A DNA stretch of 64,000 nt, taken from NCBI GenBank assembly GCA_001778375.1, contig MFGV01000087.1, positions 20,193-84,192 of the forward strand. Direction: 5' to 3'. The stretch is from Candidatus Firestonebacteria bacterium RIFOXYD2_FULL_39_29. GTDB lineage: Bacteria > Oederibacteriota > D2-FULL-39-29. The notes below the pieces were generated by a model that made no database searches, was not told the origin of the DNA, and was given only the letters and a program-made list of their open reading frames with translations. Shown here one piece after another: positions 16,906 through 24,964 of this stretch (positions within the stretch are counted from its first letter, which is position 1; each line of letters opens with the position of its first letter). Position numbers and translations under genes: made by a program.

Positions 16906-17769
16906 ATGGGATACTACTATGGGGGATTTCCACGATATGAGTCGGTTGGAGAAAAAAGGGCAAAAGCGCAGAAAAAATTGGAGCATTTGAAGAAGAAGAA
17001 TCCGGATATTACCCCGTTGATTTTACAGGGAAACAAGCTCGCCCGCACCTGGTGGGGTATAGCATGGAATACAAACCTTGAAAAATACGCAGATTATTCA
17101 AACAGGATCGGCAGAGGCCGCAGTTACATCAGGAACGGATGTGTTTTGGATTTCAAAATAAGCGAGGGAGAAGTAACCTCGCTTGTACAGGGAACACGTT
17201 CGCGTCCTTATGAAGTGGCAATAAAAATAAAACCGTTAAAAAAGGAATCCTGGAACGAAATAAAAAGACAATGTGAAGGTAAAATAGAATCTTTACAGGA
17301 GCTTATTGAAGGCAGGTTCCCCAAAGACCTCATGGAAATAGTCACCGCGAAAGGAAAAGGGTTATTTCCCTCCCCTAAAGAGATTACTTTCAGCTGCAGC
17401 TGCCCGGACTGGGCAAGTATGTGCAAGCATGTGGCGGCAACGCTTTATGGAGTCGGCGCAAATCTGGATGACGACCCCAAGCTATTGTTCCTGCTGCGTA
17501 AAGCTGAGATGGACGATCTGATAACAGAAGCCTTGCGTGATAAATCAAAAAATATGCTTAAAAAAGCAGAGAAAAAAACATCCCGGGTAATTAACGACGC
17601 GGACGCAGGCAAAATGTTCGGTATCGATATTGACGAAAACACCGGCTCAGCCAAGGCCACCAAAATCAGTAAAAATAAAAAGCCTAAAATTACCGGTAAA
17701 ACAAAGCAGCCGGGAAAATCGGAGAAATCAGACACAAAGAAAAGAGCCGGAAATTCCCAAAGAAGATAG
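16906..17769 (+). CDS. SWIM zinc-finger protein, partner of the SNF2 helicase
   Basis: 287 residues. The zinc-binding SWIM motif is CSCPDWASMCKHVAA (starting near residue 164; CxC then CxH). It begins with a tyrosine/glycine-rich MGYYYGGFPRYES and contains ARTWWGIAWNTNLE, typical of bacterial SWIM proteins encoded next to SNF2 helicases. After about residue 215 the protein becomes a lysine-rich, probably disordered tail (KKPKITGKTKQPGKSEKS), suggesting nucleic-acid contact. SD GGAGGAGG lies 8-9 nt before the ATG. The pair is a common conserved neighbourhood whose function is not established; binding partner DNA for the helicase is a reasonable inference. Confidence 0.88.
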   Translation: MGYYYGGFPRYESVGEKRAKAQKKLEHLKKKNPDITPLILQGNKLARTWWGIAWNTNLEKYADYSNRIGRGRSYIRNGCVLDFKISEGEVTSLVQGTRSRPYEVAIKIKPLKKESWNEIKRQCEGKIESLQELIEGRFPKDLMEIVTAKGKGLFPSPKEITFSCSCPDWASMCKHVAATLYGVGANLDDDPKLLFLLRKAEMDDLITEALRDKSKNMLKKAEKKTSRVINDADAGKMFGIDIDENTGSAKATKISKNKKPKITGKTKQPGKSEKSDTKKRAGNSQRR

Positions 17770-17790
17770 AATCGGATAAACAACAGAAAC

Positions 17791-17831
17791 AAAAGGGACA
17801 GACACCGATAAAGCGGTTGTCAGTCCCTTTT
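17791..17831. terminator. Bidirectional hairpin terminator of the GGGACAG family
   Basis: AAAAGGGAC (17791-17799) pairs with GTCCCTTTT (17823-17831), with further inner pairing (GACA/TGTC, CG/CG). The A and T runs at both ends suit termination of the rightward SWIM gene and the leftward oxidoreductase pseudogene, whose stop codon overlaps it. Confidence 0.75.
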
Positions 17832-19009
17832 ACCTTGGTATTATGGCGCCGTGCTTTTCGAGGAGATTGTGTATCTCCGGAAGTGGAAGTTGTTCGGGGT
17901 CTATGTTCTTTTTGGCGGAAAGAGCGGCCATTGCTCCGGCGGCCTGGCCCATCGCCATACAGGAGGCCTGAACTCTATAGGCAGAATGCCGTCTTTTAGA
18001 TGGCGGAATATCAGGCCTGTGCCTTTGTAAGTATGCACATCAACAGGGTAAAAACTGTAACAGAGCGCGTCCGGCCAAAGACGGCCCGACTCATAATCCT
18101 TAATCGTAATATATGCTTTACCGTCGATAACTACGGTTTCCCTCACACCGCACTCGGGAGCTAAAAATGATATTTCCAATTTTTTAAGTCCGTGTTGTTT
18201 TTTTAACCAGCGGTAGATCTTTAGTATCAACGCCCTGCCTCCGAGTTCAAGCGCTGTCTCGCCTTTACTTCCATCCGCATAATATTCATTCACATGAATG
18301 CTGTTTAATCCGCAGCCCTCAAGAAGCCGGAGCAAGCGGTCTCCTAATTTTTTTCCGCCCCAGCCGAACTCTGCGTCGGCGAAAAGACGTTTCTTTATTG
18401 CTTTTTTATATTCTGCAATCAAAGCCGTCTTGTTTAATTTTTTAAACTCATATCCGCTTAAGGAAAAGATAGTCGCAGCCGTCTGAAGAACTTTTTGTTT
18501 TTGTATTTTGAAACCTACAAGTTTGATAACATTTGCGTCCCCGGTGCAGTCGACAATAACTTTCGCAGAATAATCCTGAAGACCTTCTTTTTTGCAAAGT
18601 TTTATTTTCCAGATACTACCCGAGCGCTTTACTTCCGCGGGCATTGAGTGAAAAAGTATTTCAACCCCGGCCTCCGCCGCTTCCGCATCACAGATCATCG
18701 CATATAACGCCGGATTTACAGCCAGAGCGTGCTGTTTTGAAAGGGCCGCGTAAGCCGAGGCAGAAGGAGGACATTTCCCTTCTTCCTCGAGCGCCTTAAC
18801 ACAGAGCTCGCAGCCGATACCTTTTATTACCTGTTTACCCCAGGCATAAAAAACACCGGGAAAGTTAACGACCGTCAGCGTCCCGCCGAGCATTCCGCAT
18901 TTTTCAACTATAGAAATGTTTTTGCCCCGGCACGTCCCGATTGTATTGCTGCAATCACGCCCGCAGTACCCCCGCCGATGACTATTACATCATAAGAATA
19001 TTTTTGCAT
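17830..19009 (-). pseudogene. FAD-dependent oxidoreductase broken by two frameshifts
   Basis: The gene starts at ATG 19009 with MQKYSYDVIVIGGGTAGVIAAIQSGRAG, a clear FAD/Rossmann GxGxxG. The frame then hits a stop, while the continuation NISIVEKCGMLGG...is in another frame from about 18917-18930. The main block (17980-18890) matches FAD-dependent oxidoreductases of the FAD_oxidored type. Near 17970-17978 the frame shifts again, and the expected C-terminus QASCMAMGQAAGAMAALSAKK...GAIIPR is read to a TAA at 17830-17832. Joined, it is about 392 residues. Both breaks lie by short homopolymer-like runs, so they could be assembly errors; otherwise the gene is recently dead. Its substrate is unknown. 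Confidence 0.8.
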
Positions 19010-19368
19010 ATTATCTCAAAATGAAGCAACTATTTTAAATGTAAAATCATTTTAACCTCTTTTTCAAAGAAATACAATTACTTATAAATTGCGGACAGGT
19101 AAAGCTGTTGTCAGCCCCCTTGACTAAGCAAGATATGACTGATATATTGTAGAGACAGGCATGCCTGTCCGGACAAGCCCTCCTTAGAGATTGGTGGGCA
19201 AAAGAGCGTGCTTGTCCCTACACTACAAACAAACAATAAGCGAGGATGGCTAAATTGCAATTAATAATAGAAGAACGATTCCACCTCCGCCAGTTTATAT
19301 TGGGCGGATCTTTAGATGAGATTACAAAACTTTAGGATTCCACTGATAAAAGCAGAAGGTAGGAACTA
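19010..19368. other. 359-bp intergenic region with REP-like palindromes
   Basis: No gene is seen. It contains a perfect 16-bp palindrome GACAGGCATGCCTGTC (19154-19169) inside a longer imperfect repeat (TGTAGAGACAGG near 19149 and GCTTGTCCCTACA near 19217). It also has another GGACAG...CTGTTGTCAGCC unit at about 19091-19115 and a copy of the word GATTCCACTGATAAA (19337-19351) just before the next gene. Confidence 0.6.
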
Positions 19369-20937
19369 TTGCAACTACTAATTAATGATCTCTTGATTCC
19401 TGTTGAAAAGGACGGGATTTCTCAGTATATTTCTGTGGCGGCGAAGAAACTCGTCCTTGGAGAAGAGCAGGTAAAGCTCGTTAAGATACTTTTTAAAGAG
19501 CTGGATGCTAAGAATCCGGAGCAGTTTTATTATAAGCTTTCTATTGCCGTAAAAGTACCGCCCTCATTCCCCAACAGGGAGAATTTACCTGTCTTTCTTG
19601 AGAAGCTACCTCAGGTAATAACACCCAAACCGTCCAAGGATAGACCAATTGTCATCGGGTTCGGTCCCGCAGGTATGTTTGCGGCGCTCTCCCTTATTGA
19701 GTATGGGCAAAGTCCTTTAATATTTGAAAGAGGCAAAAAAATAGAAGAACGGCATGCTGATATTAATACCTTTGTAAAAGAAAAAGTTTTAAATCCCGAA
19801 TCAAATATCCAGTTCGGCGAAGGCGGCGCGGGGTCATACTCAGACGGAAAACTTTTTGCCCGGGCCAGAAATTCAGTATACATTGATAAAGTCATAGATA
19901 CTTTGATAAAATTTGGAGCACCGCCGCAGATAAAATATGCCGCAAGGCCGCATCTGGGAACAGATGTTCTTTGTGAGATAGTTAAAAACATCAGGAACTA
20001 TATAATTGAAAACGGCGGAGAAATTTTCTTTAATTCGAAGATGACCGACCTCATAACACTTGACGGCAAAGTCAACGGCGTAGTAATAAACGGTGAAAAG
20101 GAACACCTTTCTTCAACTGTTTATCTTGCACTCGGACATTCCGCAAGGGACACCTTTCTGCTCCTTGATGAAAAAGGCGTAACGCTGGAGCAAAAACCTA
20201 TTTCAGTCGGTATAAGAGTAGAACATCCCGTTGAAATAATAAATCAGATGAAGTACGGTGAAAAGTACAAGAACTTTGCCCCCCTCGGTGCGGCGGGTTA
20301 TTCTTTCAATTATACCGATGAGAAAACAAAGAGAAGATTAAACACTTTCTGTACGTGTCCCGGCGGGGAAGTCGTAAACGCTTCCTCAGAGAACGGCCTT
20401 CTGGTAGTAAACGGTATGAGTTATTCAAAAAGGGACTCAGCCTTTACAAACACCGCTTTCATTATAACGTGTCAGCCGTCTGATTACCCCTCCGCCTCAC
20501 CGTTATCCGGAATGGAGTTTCAAAAGGAGATAGAAGCGAAAGCTTACAACGCAGGCGGCGGTAATTTTGAAGTTCCCGCCCAGAACCTTATGGATTTTTT
20601 AGATGGAAAAACCTCTACGGTTTTAAACAAAAACTCCTGTAAGATCGGAACCAAGTCCGCAGATCTTACTCAGATTTTTCCTAAGTTTATAAGTGAAACA
20701 CTTAAAGCTGCTTTTAACCACTGGAAACCCGAGTATCCGTCATATGTTTCAGAACACGGCCTCTTACTTGCGCCCGAGACAAGAACCTCTTGCGCGGTAA
20801 GGATAAAACGCACGGAAGAATTTGAATTGGTAAATATAAAAGGGGTGTTTCCGATTGGAGAAGGTGCGGGGTATACGGGAGGAATTACTAGTTCGGCGGC
20901 GGACGGGATTAGGGCAGTGGAAAGGGCAAATCACTAA
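19369..20937 (+). CDS. NAD(P)/FAD-dependent dehydrogenase of the COG2509 family
   Basis: 522 residues. The FAD-binding IVIGFGPAGMFAALSLIEYG lies near residues 90-110, preceded by a ~85-residue N-terminal domain typical of this uncharacterised family. The family's SNIQFGEGGAGSYSDGKL and the C-terminal VFPIGEGAGYTGGITSSAADG, which closes the FAD site, are present. COG2509 proteins have no agreed substrate. The start is TTG at 19369 with GTAGGAAC 5-10 nt upstream; no nearby ATG preserves the N-terminal domain. It stands alone between a pseudogene and leftward genes. G+C and codon use look like the neighbours. Confidence 0.88.
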   Translation: MQLLINDLLIPVEKDGISQYISVAAKKLVLGEEQVKLVKILFKELDAKNPEQFYYKLSIAVKVPPSFPNRENLPVFLEKLPQVITPKPSKDRPIVIGFGPAGMFAALSLIEYGQSPLIFERGKKIEERHADINTFVKEKVLNPESNIQFGEGGAGSYSDGKLFARARNSVYIDKVIDTLIKFGAPPQIKYAARPHLGTDVLCEIVKNIRNYIIENGGEIFFNSKMTDLITLDGKVNGVVINGEKEHLSSTVYLALGHSARDTFLLLDEKGVTLEQKPISVGIRVEHPVEIINQMKYGEKYKNFAPLGAAGYSFNYTDEKTKRRLNTFCTCPGGEVVNASSENGLLVVNGMSYSKRDSAFTNTAFIITCQPSDYPSASPLSGMEFQKEIEAKAYNAGGGNFEVPAQNLMDFLDGKTSTVLNKNSCKIGTKSADLTQIFPKFISETLKAAFNHWKPEYPSYVSEHGLLLAPETRTSCAVRIKRTEEFELVNIKGVFPIGEGAGYTGGITSSAADGIRAVERANH

Positions 20938-21094
20938 GAATTAAATCCTAAGCACTAAACAATAACTAATAGTTAATCACTAAATTCTAAACTCGCGAAG
21001 TGAAACGAAGCCCGCCGAAGCTTTTGTGGCTGAAAATTCGAAACAAAATAGATAAACCAGAAAAAGAAAACAAAATAAATACAAAATCAATGGT

Positions 21095-21499
21095 TTATCT
21101 AAAGATGTATTGTTTTTCGGCGATGTTTCCCTGGAATACCAATCTCAGCTCTTGCTTGTCCATTGGGATGAAATGTTTTGTTGTTCCGAGATAATAGCAC
21201 CACATCCTTTCGGAAGGTATTTCACGATCAGGTTTTCCCAACAGTTCTAAAATCTGTTCTTTTGTCATTCCTTTAAAGTCATACCTTGCTAAAAGATCAT
21301 TTCTCATTTTCTGTCTGACAGGGTTTTCGCTGTTGTACTTTATCTTCCATTCACTTGAATTAAACGGTTTTTGAGAAAAATAATCAACACTCCTCAAGTA
21401 ATATTCAGCACAATAAGGAGAGAACAATATTGCAATTACAATGACAACCATAATAACAAATAGAATTTCAAAACTTGCTTTAGTATGTGGCGATTTCAC
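21095..21499 (-). CDS. Membrane-anchored protein with SmpA/BamE-like domain
   Basis: 134 residues. One N-terminal transmembrane helix (about residues 10-27, FEILFVIMVVIVIAILFS) is followed by an extracytoplasmic domain. Residues about 72-130 (YDFKGMTKEQILELLGKPDRE...WCYYLG...ELRLVFQGNIAEKQYIF) follow the SmpA/OmlA (BamE) pattern, in which GMTxxQVxxLLGxP begins the first helix. No lipobox is present, so this is an anchored, not lipidated, relative. The function is unknown; the pattern is short, so the family call is tentative. It lies 14 bp downstream of the YhcG-like nuclease. Confidence 0.6.
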   Translation of the reverse strand: MKSPHTKASFEILFVIMVVIVIAILFSPYCAEYYLRSVDYFSQKPFNSSEWKIKYNSENPVRQKMRNDLLARYDFKGMTKEQILELLGKPDREIPSERMWCYYLGTTKHFIPMDKQELRLVFQGNIAEKQYIFR

Positions 21500-21513
21500 C
21501 TTTTGCTCCTTTT

Positions 21514-22563
21514 CTAACTCCTCTTCTTATACTCCGCTATTAGTTCTTTTTCAACTTCTTTTTTGGCGGGTAAGAGTTTCTTTAGTTCATTGGATGGTTT
21601 TGAAGTTAACTTATATTCAGCTACGCCCATAGGATTTAAAGCCCGGCTCATGGAGTATTCGACCACAACAGAATCTTTTTCTACACAAAAGATTATCCCT
21701 ACTGATGGGTTCTCTCCCTTATATTTGGTCTGCTTGTTTAACAAGTCAAGATATAGGTCAAGTTTAGCAGAATGTTCCACCTCAAACTTAACGGTTTTCA
21801 GTTCAACTGCCACCAGGCACCTGAGAATCCTGTTAAAAAACAAAAGATCGACGAAGTATTCATTATTGCCGAGAGTTAAGCGGTATTGATTGCCTATGAA
21901 TGAAAAGCCCTTCCCCATTTCAAGCATAAAACGTTTCACTTTTTCTACAAGGCGCTTTTCCAACTCTCGCTCCATAACAGATTCTTTTATATCAAGAAAA
22001 TCAAGATTATATATACTTTTTAGCGATTCATCCGCCTGCTCGGCAAGATGAGCCGGCAATGTTTTGACAAAATTATGCTGTTTTGGAAGGTTTTTATGAT
22101 ATTTATACGCACCGGCTTTAATCTGATGAATAAGCACATTCCGACTCCAACCCATTTCTGCTGTAGCTTTAAGATAGTATTCTCTTTCTTCATTACATTT
22201 AACCATCTGCAAAATGGCAATATTTTGACCCCATGGTATTTCTCGCACAAGCTGTGCGAGTTTTGGGAAATCCTTATACTCAATGTAAAACAACCTCATA
22301 CGCCATAAATTTTTATCAGAAAAGCCATTTTTGCTTTTATATTCCTCTATCAAATCAATTGATAGCTTCTCAACAATACCCTTCCCCCAACCGTATTTTT
22401 CCTGGCGTAATACAATCATTTTGCCAATATCCCAATACAGCTGAATAAGTTCATGATTAATAGACCTCGAGGCTTTTATTCTCGCAGATGTTATTCTTTC
22501 TTTTATGTCTTTCAACAAATCAGGATAACTTGCGTCAAACATGTTGCTTTTGTTTTCTATCAT
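21514..22563 (-). CDS. YhcG/DUF1016-type PD-(D/E)XK nuclease
   Basis: 349 residues from ATG at 22563, chosen because GGAGG lies 6 nt upstream; a longer reading to 22644 lacks a ribosome site and runs through a palindrome. The N-terminal DUF1016 winged-helix domain shows INHELIQLYWDIGKMI and GWGKGIVEKLSIDL. The C-terminal nuclease core shows VDLLFFNRILRCLVAVELK, i.e. D-x~15-ExK, followed by the Q/K-containing KLDLYLDLLNKQ helix. Related proteins occur in defence islands and beside restriction systems, and some are linked to DNA-break processing. This one stands with a small membrane protein only; the target is unknown. Confidence 0.88.
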   Translation of the reverse strand: MIENKSNMFDASYPDLLKDIKERITSARIKASRSINHELIQLYWDIGKMIVLRQEKYGWGKGIVEKLSIDLIEEYKSKNGFSDKNLWRMRLFYIEYKDFPKLAQLVREIPWGQNIAILQMVKCNEEREYYLKATAEMGWSRNVLIHQIKAGAYKYHKNLPKQHNFVKTLPAHLAEQADESLKSIYNLDFLDIKESVMERELEKRLVEKVKRFMLEMGKGFSFIGNQYRLTLGNNEYFVDLLFFNRILRCLVAVELKTVKFEVEHSAKLDLYLDLLNKQTKYKGENPSVGIIFCVEKDSVVVEYSMSRALNPMGVAEYKLTSKPSNELKKLLPAKKEVEKELIAEYKKRS

Positions 22564-22608
22564 TTTATCCTCCAGTATAATATTAATAATAGTAAAAGCA
22601 AACAAGCA

Positions 22609-22633
22609 TTTCTCCAACAAGCTGTTGGAGAAA
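22609..22633. promoter_or_regulatory. 25-bp palindrome upstream of the nuclease gene
   Basis: TTTCTCCAACA (22609-22619) and TGTTGGAGAAA (22623-22633) are perfect inverted arms around AGC, 46 bp upstream of the nuclease start. The position fits an operator or a cruciform; no regulator gene is adjacent. Confidence 0.5.
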
Positions 22634-22811
22634 CTGACTTTCAATAAAATGAGTTTTTAACTCTTTTCACCCTTTGTTTTATTATGGTATATTTTTACAC
22701 TAGGCAGGCATTATTGTCAAGATAATATTAATCTACGAAGTTGTTGACGGAAAGATAAAATTTCGGGTGCAGTTTCCATCATTTCTCGCACGTGTCGTAT
22801 GAGTTAAAATA

Positions 22812-22849
22812 CGGGGACAGCCCCCAAGAGCGGGTGCAGTCCCCTTCAA
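22812..22849. repeat. GGGGACAGCCCC-type REP-like element, copy 1
   Basis: Starts CGGGGACAGCCCC and ends GGGTGCAGTCCCC; nearly the same element is at 24888-24923. The outer GGGGAC/GTCCCC arms pair. It precedes a strong terminator of the barrel gene. Confidence 0.6.
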
Positions 22850-22853
22850 AATG

Positions 22854-22889
22854 AAAAAACAGGCAGGGCTTTGACCCTGCCTGTTTTTT
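22854..22889 (-). terminator. Rho-independent terminator of the 22893-23465 gene
   Basis: Perfect 15-bp arms (22854-22868 and 22875-22889; core CAGGCAGGG/CCCTGCCTG) with a 6-nt loop and a T-run on the minus strand, 3 bp past the stop codon. Confidence 0.9.
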
Positions 22890-22892
22890 ATG

Positions 22893-23465
22893 TTAGAACG
22901 TGTAACTTACTTTTACGCCAAAACCAATTTTGTGTTGACCCGAGGTGTATAGGGCTGAATATAAGGCTGCGGCTTTTAAATTGGGAATTACCGTATATTC
23001 AAAACCGCCATAGTATTCGGCTTGTTTTGCATCTGTGAAGAATAAGACTTCTCCGCCGACTACAGGGGTAAAGCCGGCAAAAGACAATAATTTAAGGGTG
23101 GAATCAAAACCTGCGTTTATCGAGATCGAACCCGTAACGTCAGTAGAATTATTTAAGGCAGCTCCCGCGAAAGGGCTTACGCTGATTCCGGAAACTATTT
23201 TATCAAAAGGCATAAAAACCAACCCGGTTATTCTGTAGTTTTCATTTGTGCCGGTTAAAGCAAAACCATCATATACTTTGTGTGAAACTCTGACGCCAAG
23301 ATTTAGAGGTAACTTATTATAGGTTACCCCGGTATCCCTGTACCACATAAGGGTACTTGACGGTGTTAAATATGCACCTACTGTAGTGTCAACAACAAAT
23401 TCCCCGCCGTAGGAAAAACCGGTAACGGCAATAAGCAGAACCAGACTTGTTAATAACTTTTTCAT
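22893..23465 (-). CDS. Small outer-membrane beta-barrel protein
   Basis: 190 residues. The signal peptide MKKLLTSLVLLIAVTGFSYG is followed by about eight amphipathic strands (LPLNLGVRVSHKVYDGFALTG, YRITGLVFMPF, SISVSPFAGAALN, YYGGFEYTVIPNLKAAALYSALY) and the terminal HKIGFGVKVSYTF, ending in phenylalanine as expected for BAM-dependent barrels. No specific family is recognised. It lies 12 bp after the secreted protein gene at 23478 and is the last gene before the terminator at 22854-22889, so the lipoprotein, secreted protein and barrel form one small envelope operon. Confidence 0.72.
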   Translation of the reverse strand: MKKLLTSLVLLIAVTGFSYGGEFVVDTTVGAYLTPSSTLMWYRDTGVTYNKLPLNLGVRVSHKVYDGFALTGTNENYRITGLVFMPFDKIVSGISVSPFAGAALNNSTDVTGSISINAGFDSTLKLLSFAGFTPVVGGEVLFFTDAKQAEYYGGFEYTVIPNLKAAALYSALYTSGQHKIGFGVKVSYTF

Positions 23466-23477
23466 TGTTTTACCTCC

Positions 23478-24554
23478 TTAATATGTTTTGGTACATGAGT
23501 ATGGAGTTGTAGTTGTACTGGTTAAAGTCCTTCCGGGACCGTACATATTGGATGTAACCGTTCCGGTGTGTGTTTGACGTTTAAAATCAGTAAAAACAGT
23601 TTCTAGCCCGCCAGATGCACCACCATTTCTCATCGTCAACGTGAATGTTCCGTTCCCGTTATCCACATATGCATTCGGGTCAATACCGTTATTGGCAGTA
23701 AGATAATCAGACGCATACTGGTCGAAGAAGGATCCATAATTGCCCATATTCTGACCACTATTATCAACTAACATATTTCTGCTGCCACCGCCAAGTAATT
23801 TTCCTGCCCCGTCAAAGAGCATGGTCAAACGGCCTTTTATTGGATTTGAGTTTATACTATATTCATAAGCTTCTTTTGTTGAAGGAGCTCCTAATGTAAC
23901 TATTGAAGGAACATATAAGAGATGCATTCCTGCAGTAGTTATTGCTGAGTCAGGAGATGATCCGCCGCTTGTTCCCGTTACACCATCATAATACAATAAG
24001 CAATAATCAAGATCTATAGATACATTTACATCCTGAGGTGTATTTGTAACTGTAAACGGCTGAGAGAAGAATGTAAGAAGACGGTAAGGAGCGACCGGAT
24101 CCCCGTCAACAGCATTCCACATCAAATCTTCAGGCTCAGCAGGTCCGACGGTATAATTAGTGTGATTAGTTTTCGTATAGTAGGTCACGCCGTCTACGAC
24201 AACACTGCCTTTCACCAAAGGGTGCGCAGAACAGTTTATTGAAATACTGTTATATGGCCCCGGAGTAACATTTCCATTAAAAGTCATAACACTTCCCAGT
24301 GAAGATACAGAGGTGAGATCTACTTCCTGGGAGCCTGACCAAACAGTTTCCATTATAGTACTGCCGTTCTGCACCCAAATTGACTTTATTTTTACAACAA
24401 AGGACTCTATCGTTGCTGCAGTATTATGTGCTTTATACATCGCCGCAAAGGCAGGAGAGGGTGACACTTGTTTTGCTACCAGCATACAGGCCAGGGTTAG
24501 AGCCAGGAGCAAACAATAGATTTTAATAAATTTCACAGCTTTATTAATTTTCAT
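23478..24554 (-). CDS. Secreted protein of unknown function
   Basis: 358 residues with a long N-region and signal peptide (hydrophobic core CLLLALTLACMLVA, cleavage likely after SPSPAFA). The mature part is rich in Thr, Ser, Asn and Gly and looks all-beta. A segment SVVVDGVTYYTKTNH...PEDLMW loosely resembles DUF4382-type secreted proteins, but I would not assign it. Two cysteines in the mature part and one near the C-terminus (SCTKTY) may pair. SD AAGGGAG lies 6-7 nt upstream. It follows a 51-residue lipoprotein gene after 12 bp and precedes a barrel protein, suggesting a surface complex. Confidence 0.65.
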   Translation of the reverse strand: MKINKAVKFIKIYCLLLALTLACMLVAKQVSPSPAFAAMYKAHNTAATIESFVVKIKSIWVQNGSTIMETVWSGSQEVDLTSVSSLGSVMTFNGNVTPGPYNSISINCSAHPLVKGSVVVDGVTYYTKTNHTNYTVGPAEPEDLMWNAVDGDPVAPYRLLTFFSQPFTVTNTPQDVNVSIDLDYCLLYYDGVTGTSGGSSPDSAITTAGMHLLYVPSIVTLGAPSTKEAYEYSINSNPIKGRLTMLFDGAGKLLGGGSRNMLVDNSGQNMGNYGSFFDQYASDYLTANNGIDPNAYVDNGNGTFTLTMRNGGASGGLETVFTDFKRQTHTGTVTSNMYGPGRTLTSTTTTPYSCTKTY

Positions 24555-24566
24555 TGTCGTCTCCCT

Positions 24567-24722
24567 TTAGAGTTTTGCAATAGATACTTTGACGTTACCA
24601 CCGACACCGGAACCGCTAAGCACAGCGGTAAACGGGTTCTTTCCGCAGCCGACAAGCAGAACGGAATACGTCAGGACAACTGCAAGAATTGCGAAGACTA
24701 CAAACCTGAACTTTTCTTTCAT
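24567..24722 (-). CDS. 51-residue predicted lipoprotein
   Basis: The ATG at 24722 has GGAGGGAAG 6-7 nt upstream. The protein begins MKEKFRFVVFAILAVVLTYS and reaches a lipobox LLVGC around residue 26, then CGKNPFTAVLSGSGVGGNVKVSIAKL to the stop. Only about 25 residues follow the lipidated cysteine. It is first in a tight three-gene unit (12-bp gaps) with the secreted and barrel proteins. The function is unknown; it could tether a partner to a membrane. Confidence 0.7.
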   Translation of the reverse strand: MKEKFRFVVFAILAVVLTYSVLLVGCGKNPFTAVLSGSGVGGNVKVSIAKL

Positions 24723-24887
24723 TTTGTTCTTCCCTCCTTTTTTAAATAGATTCCACTGATATAGGCAATAATATTGCTTAACACTAGCTGATTTCTAACT
24801 TATGTTAATTATACACCTAAAGACTAAAAATTCAAGATAAAATAATATTTATTGTTAACCGAAAATCAGCAGGAGGTTAACAGAAAT

Positions 24888-24923
24888 GCGGGGACAGCCC
24901 CTAAGGGCAGGTGCAGTCCCCTT
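24888..24923. repeat. GGGGACAGCCCC-type REP-like element, copy 2
   Basis: CGGGGACAGCCCC followed by GGTGCAGTCCCC, the same element as 22812-22849 with a few changes. It lies directly after the hairpin that ends the PurF-like gene. Confidence 0.6.
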
Positions 24924-24964
24924 AAGGATGTAAGTCCGAGGTTAGCTCTCGGACTTACATCCTT
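24924..24964 (-). terminator. Perfect 17-bp hairpin overlapping the stop of the PurF-like gene
   Basis: AAGGATGTAAGTCCGAG (24924-24940) and its exact complement (24948-24964) surround a 7-nt loop. The right arm encodes the last residues (EGCKSE), and the stop codon lies in the loop region. No T-run follows on the minus strand, so it may be an mRNA-stabilising structure rather than an intrinsic terminator. Confidence 0.6.

Noticed and set aside
21514..22563. Defence island around the YhcG-like nuclease
   Set aside because: No other defence gene is adjacent; the restriction-modification pair is 9 kb away with housekeeping and envelope genes between.
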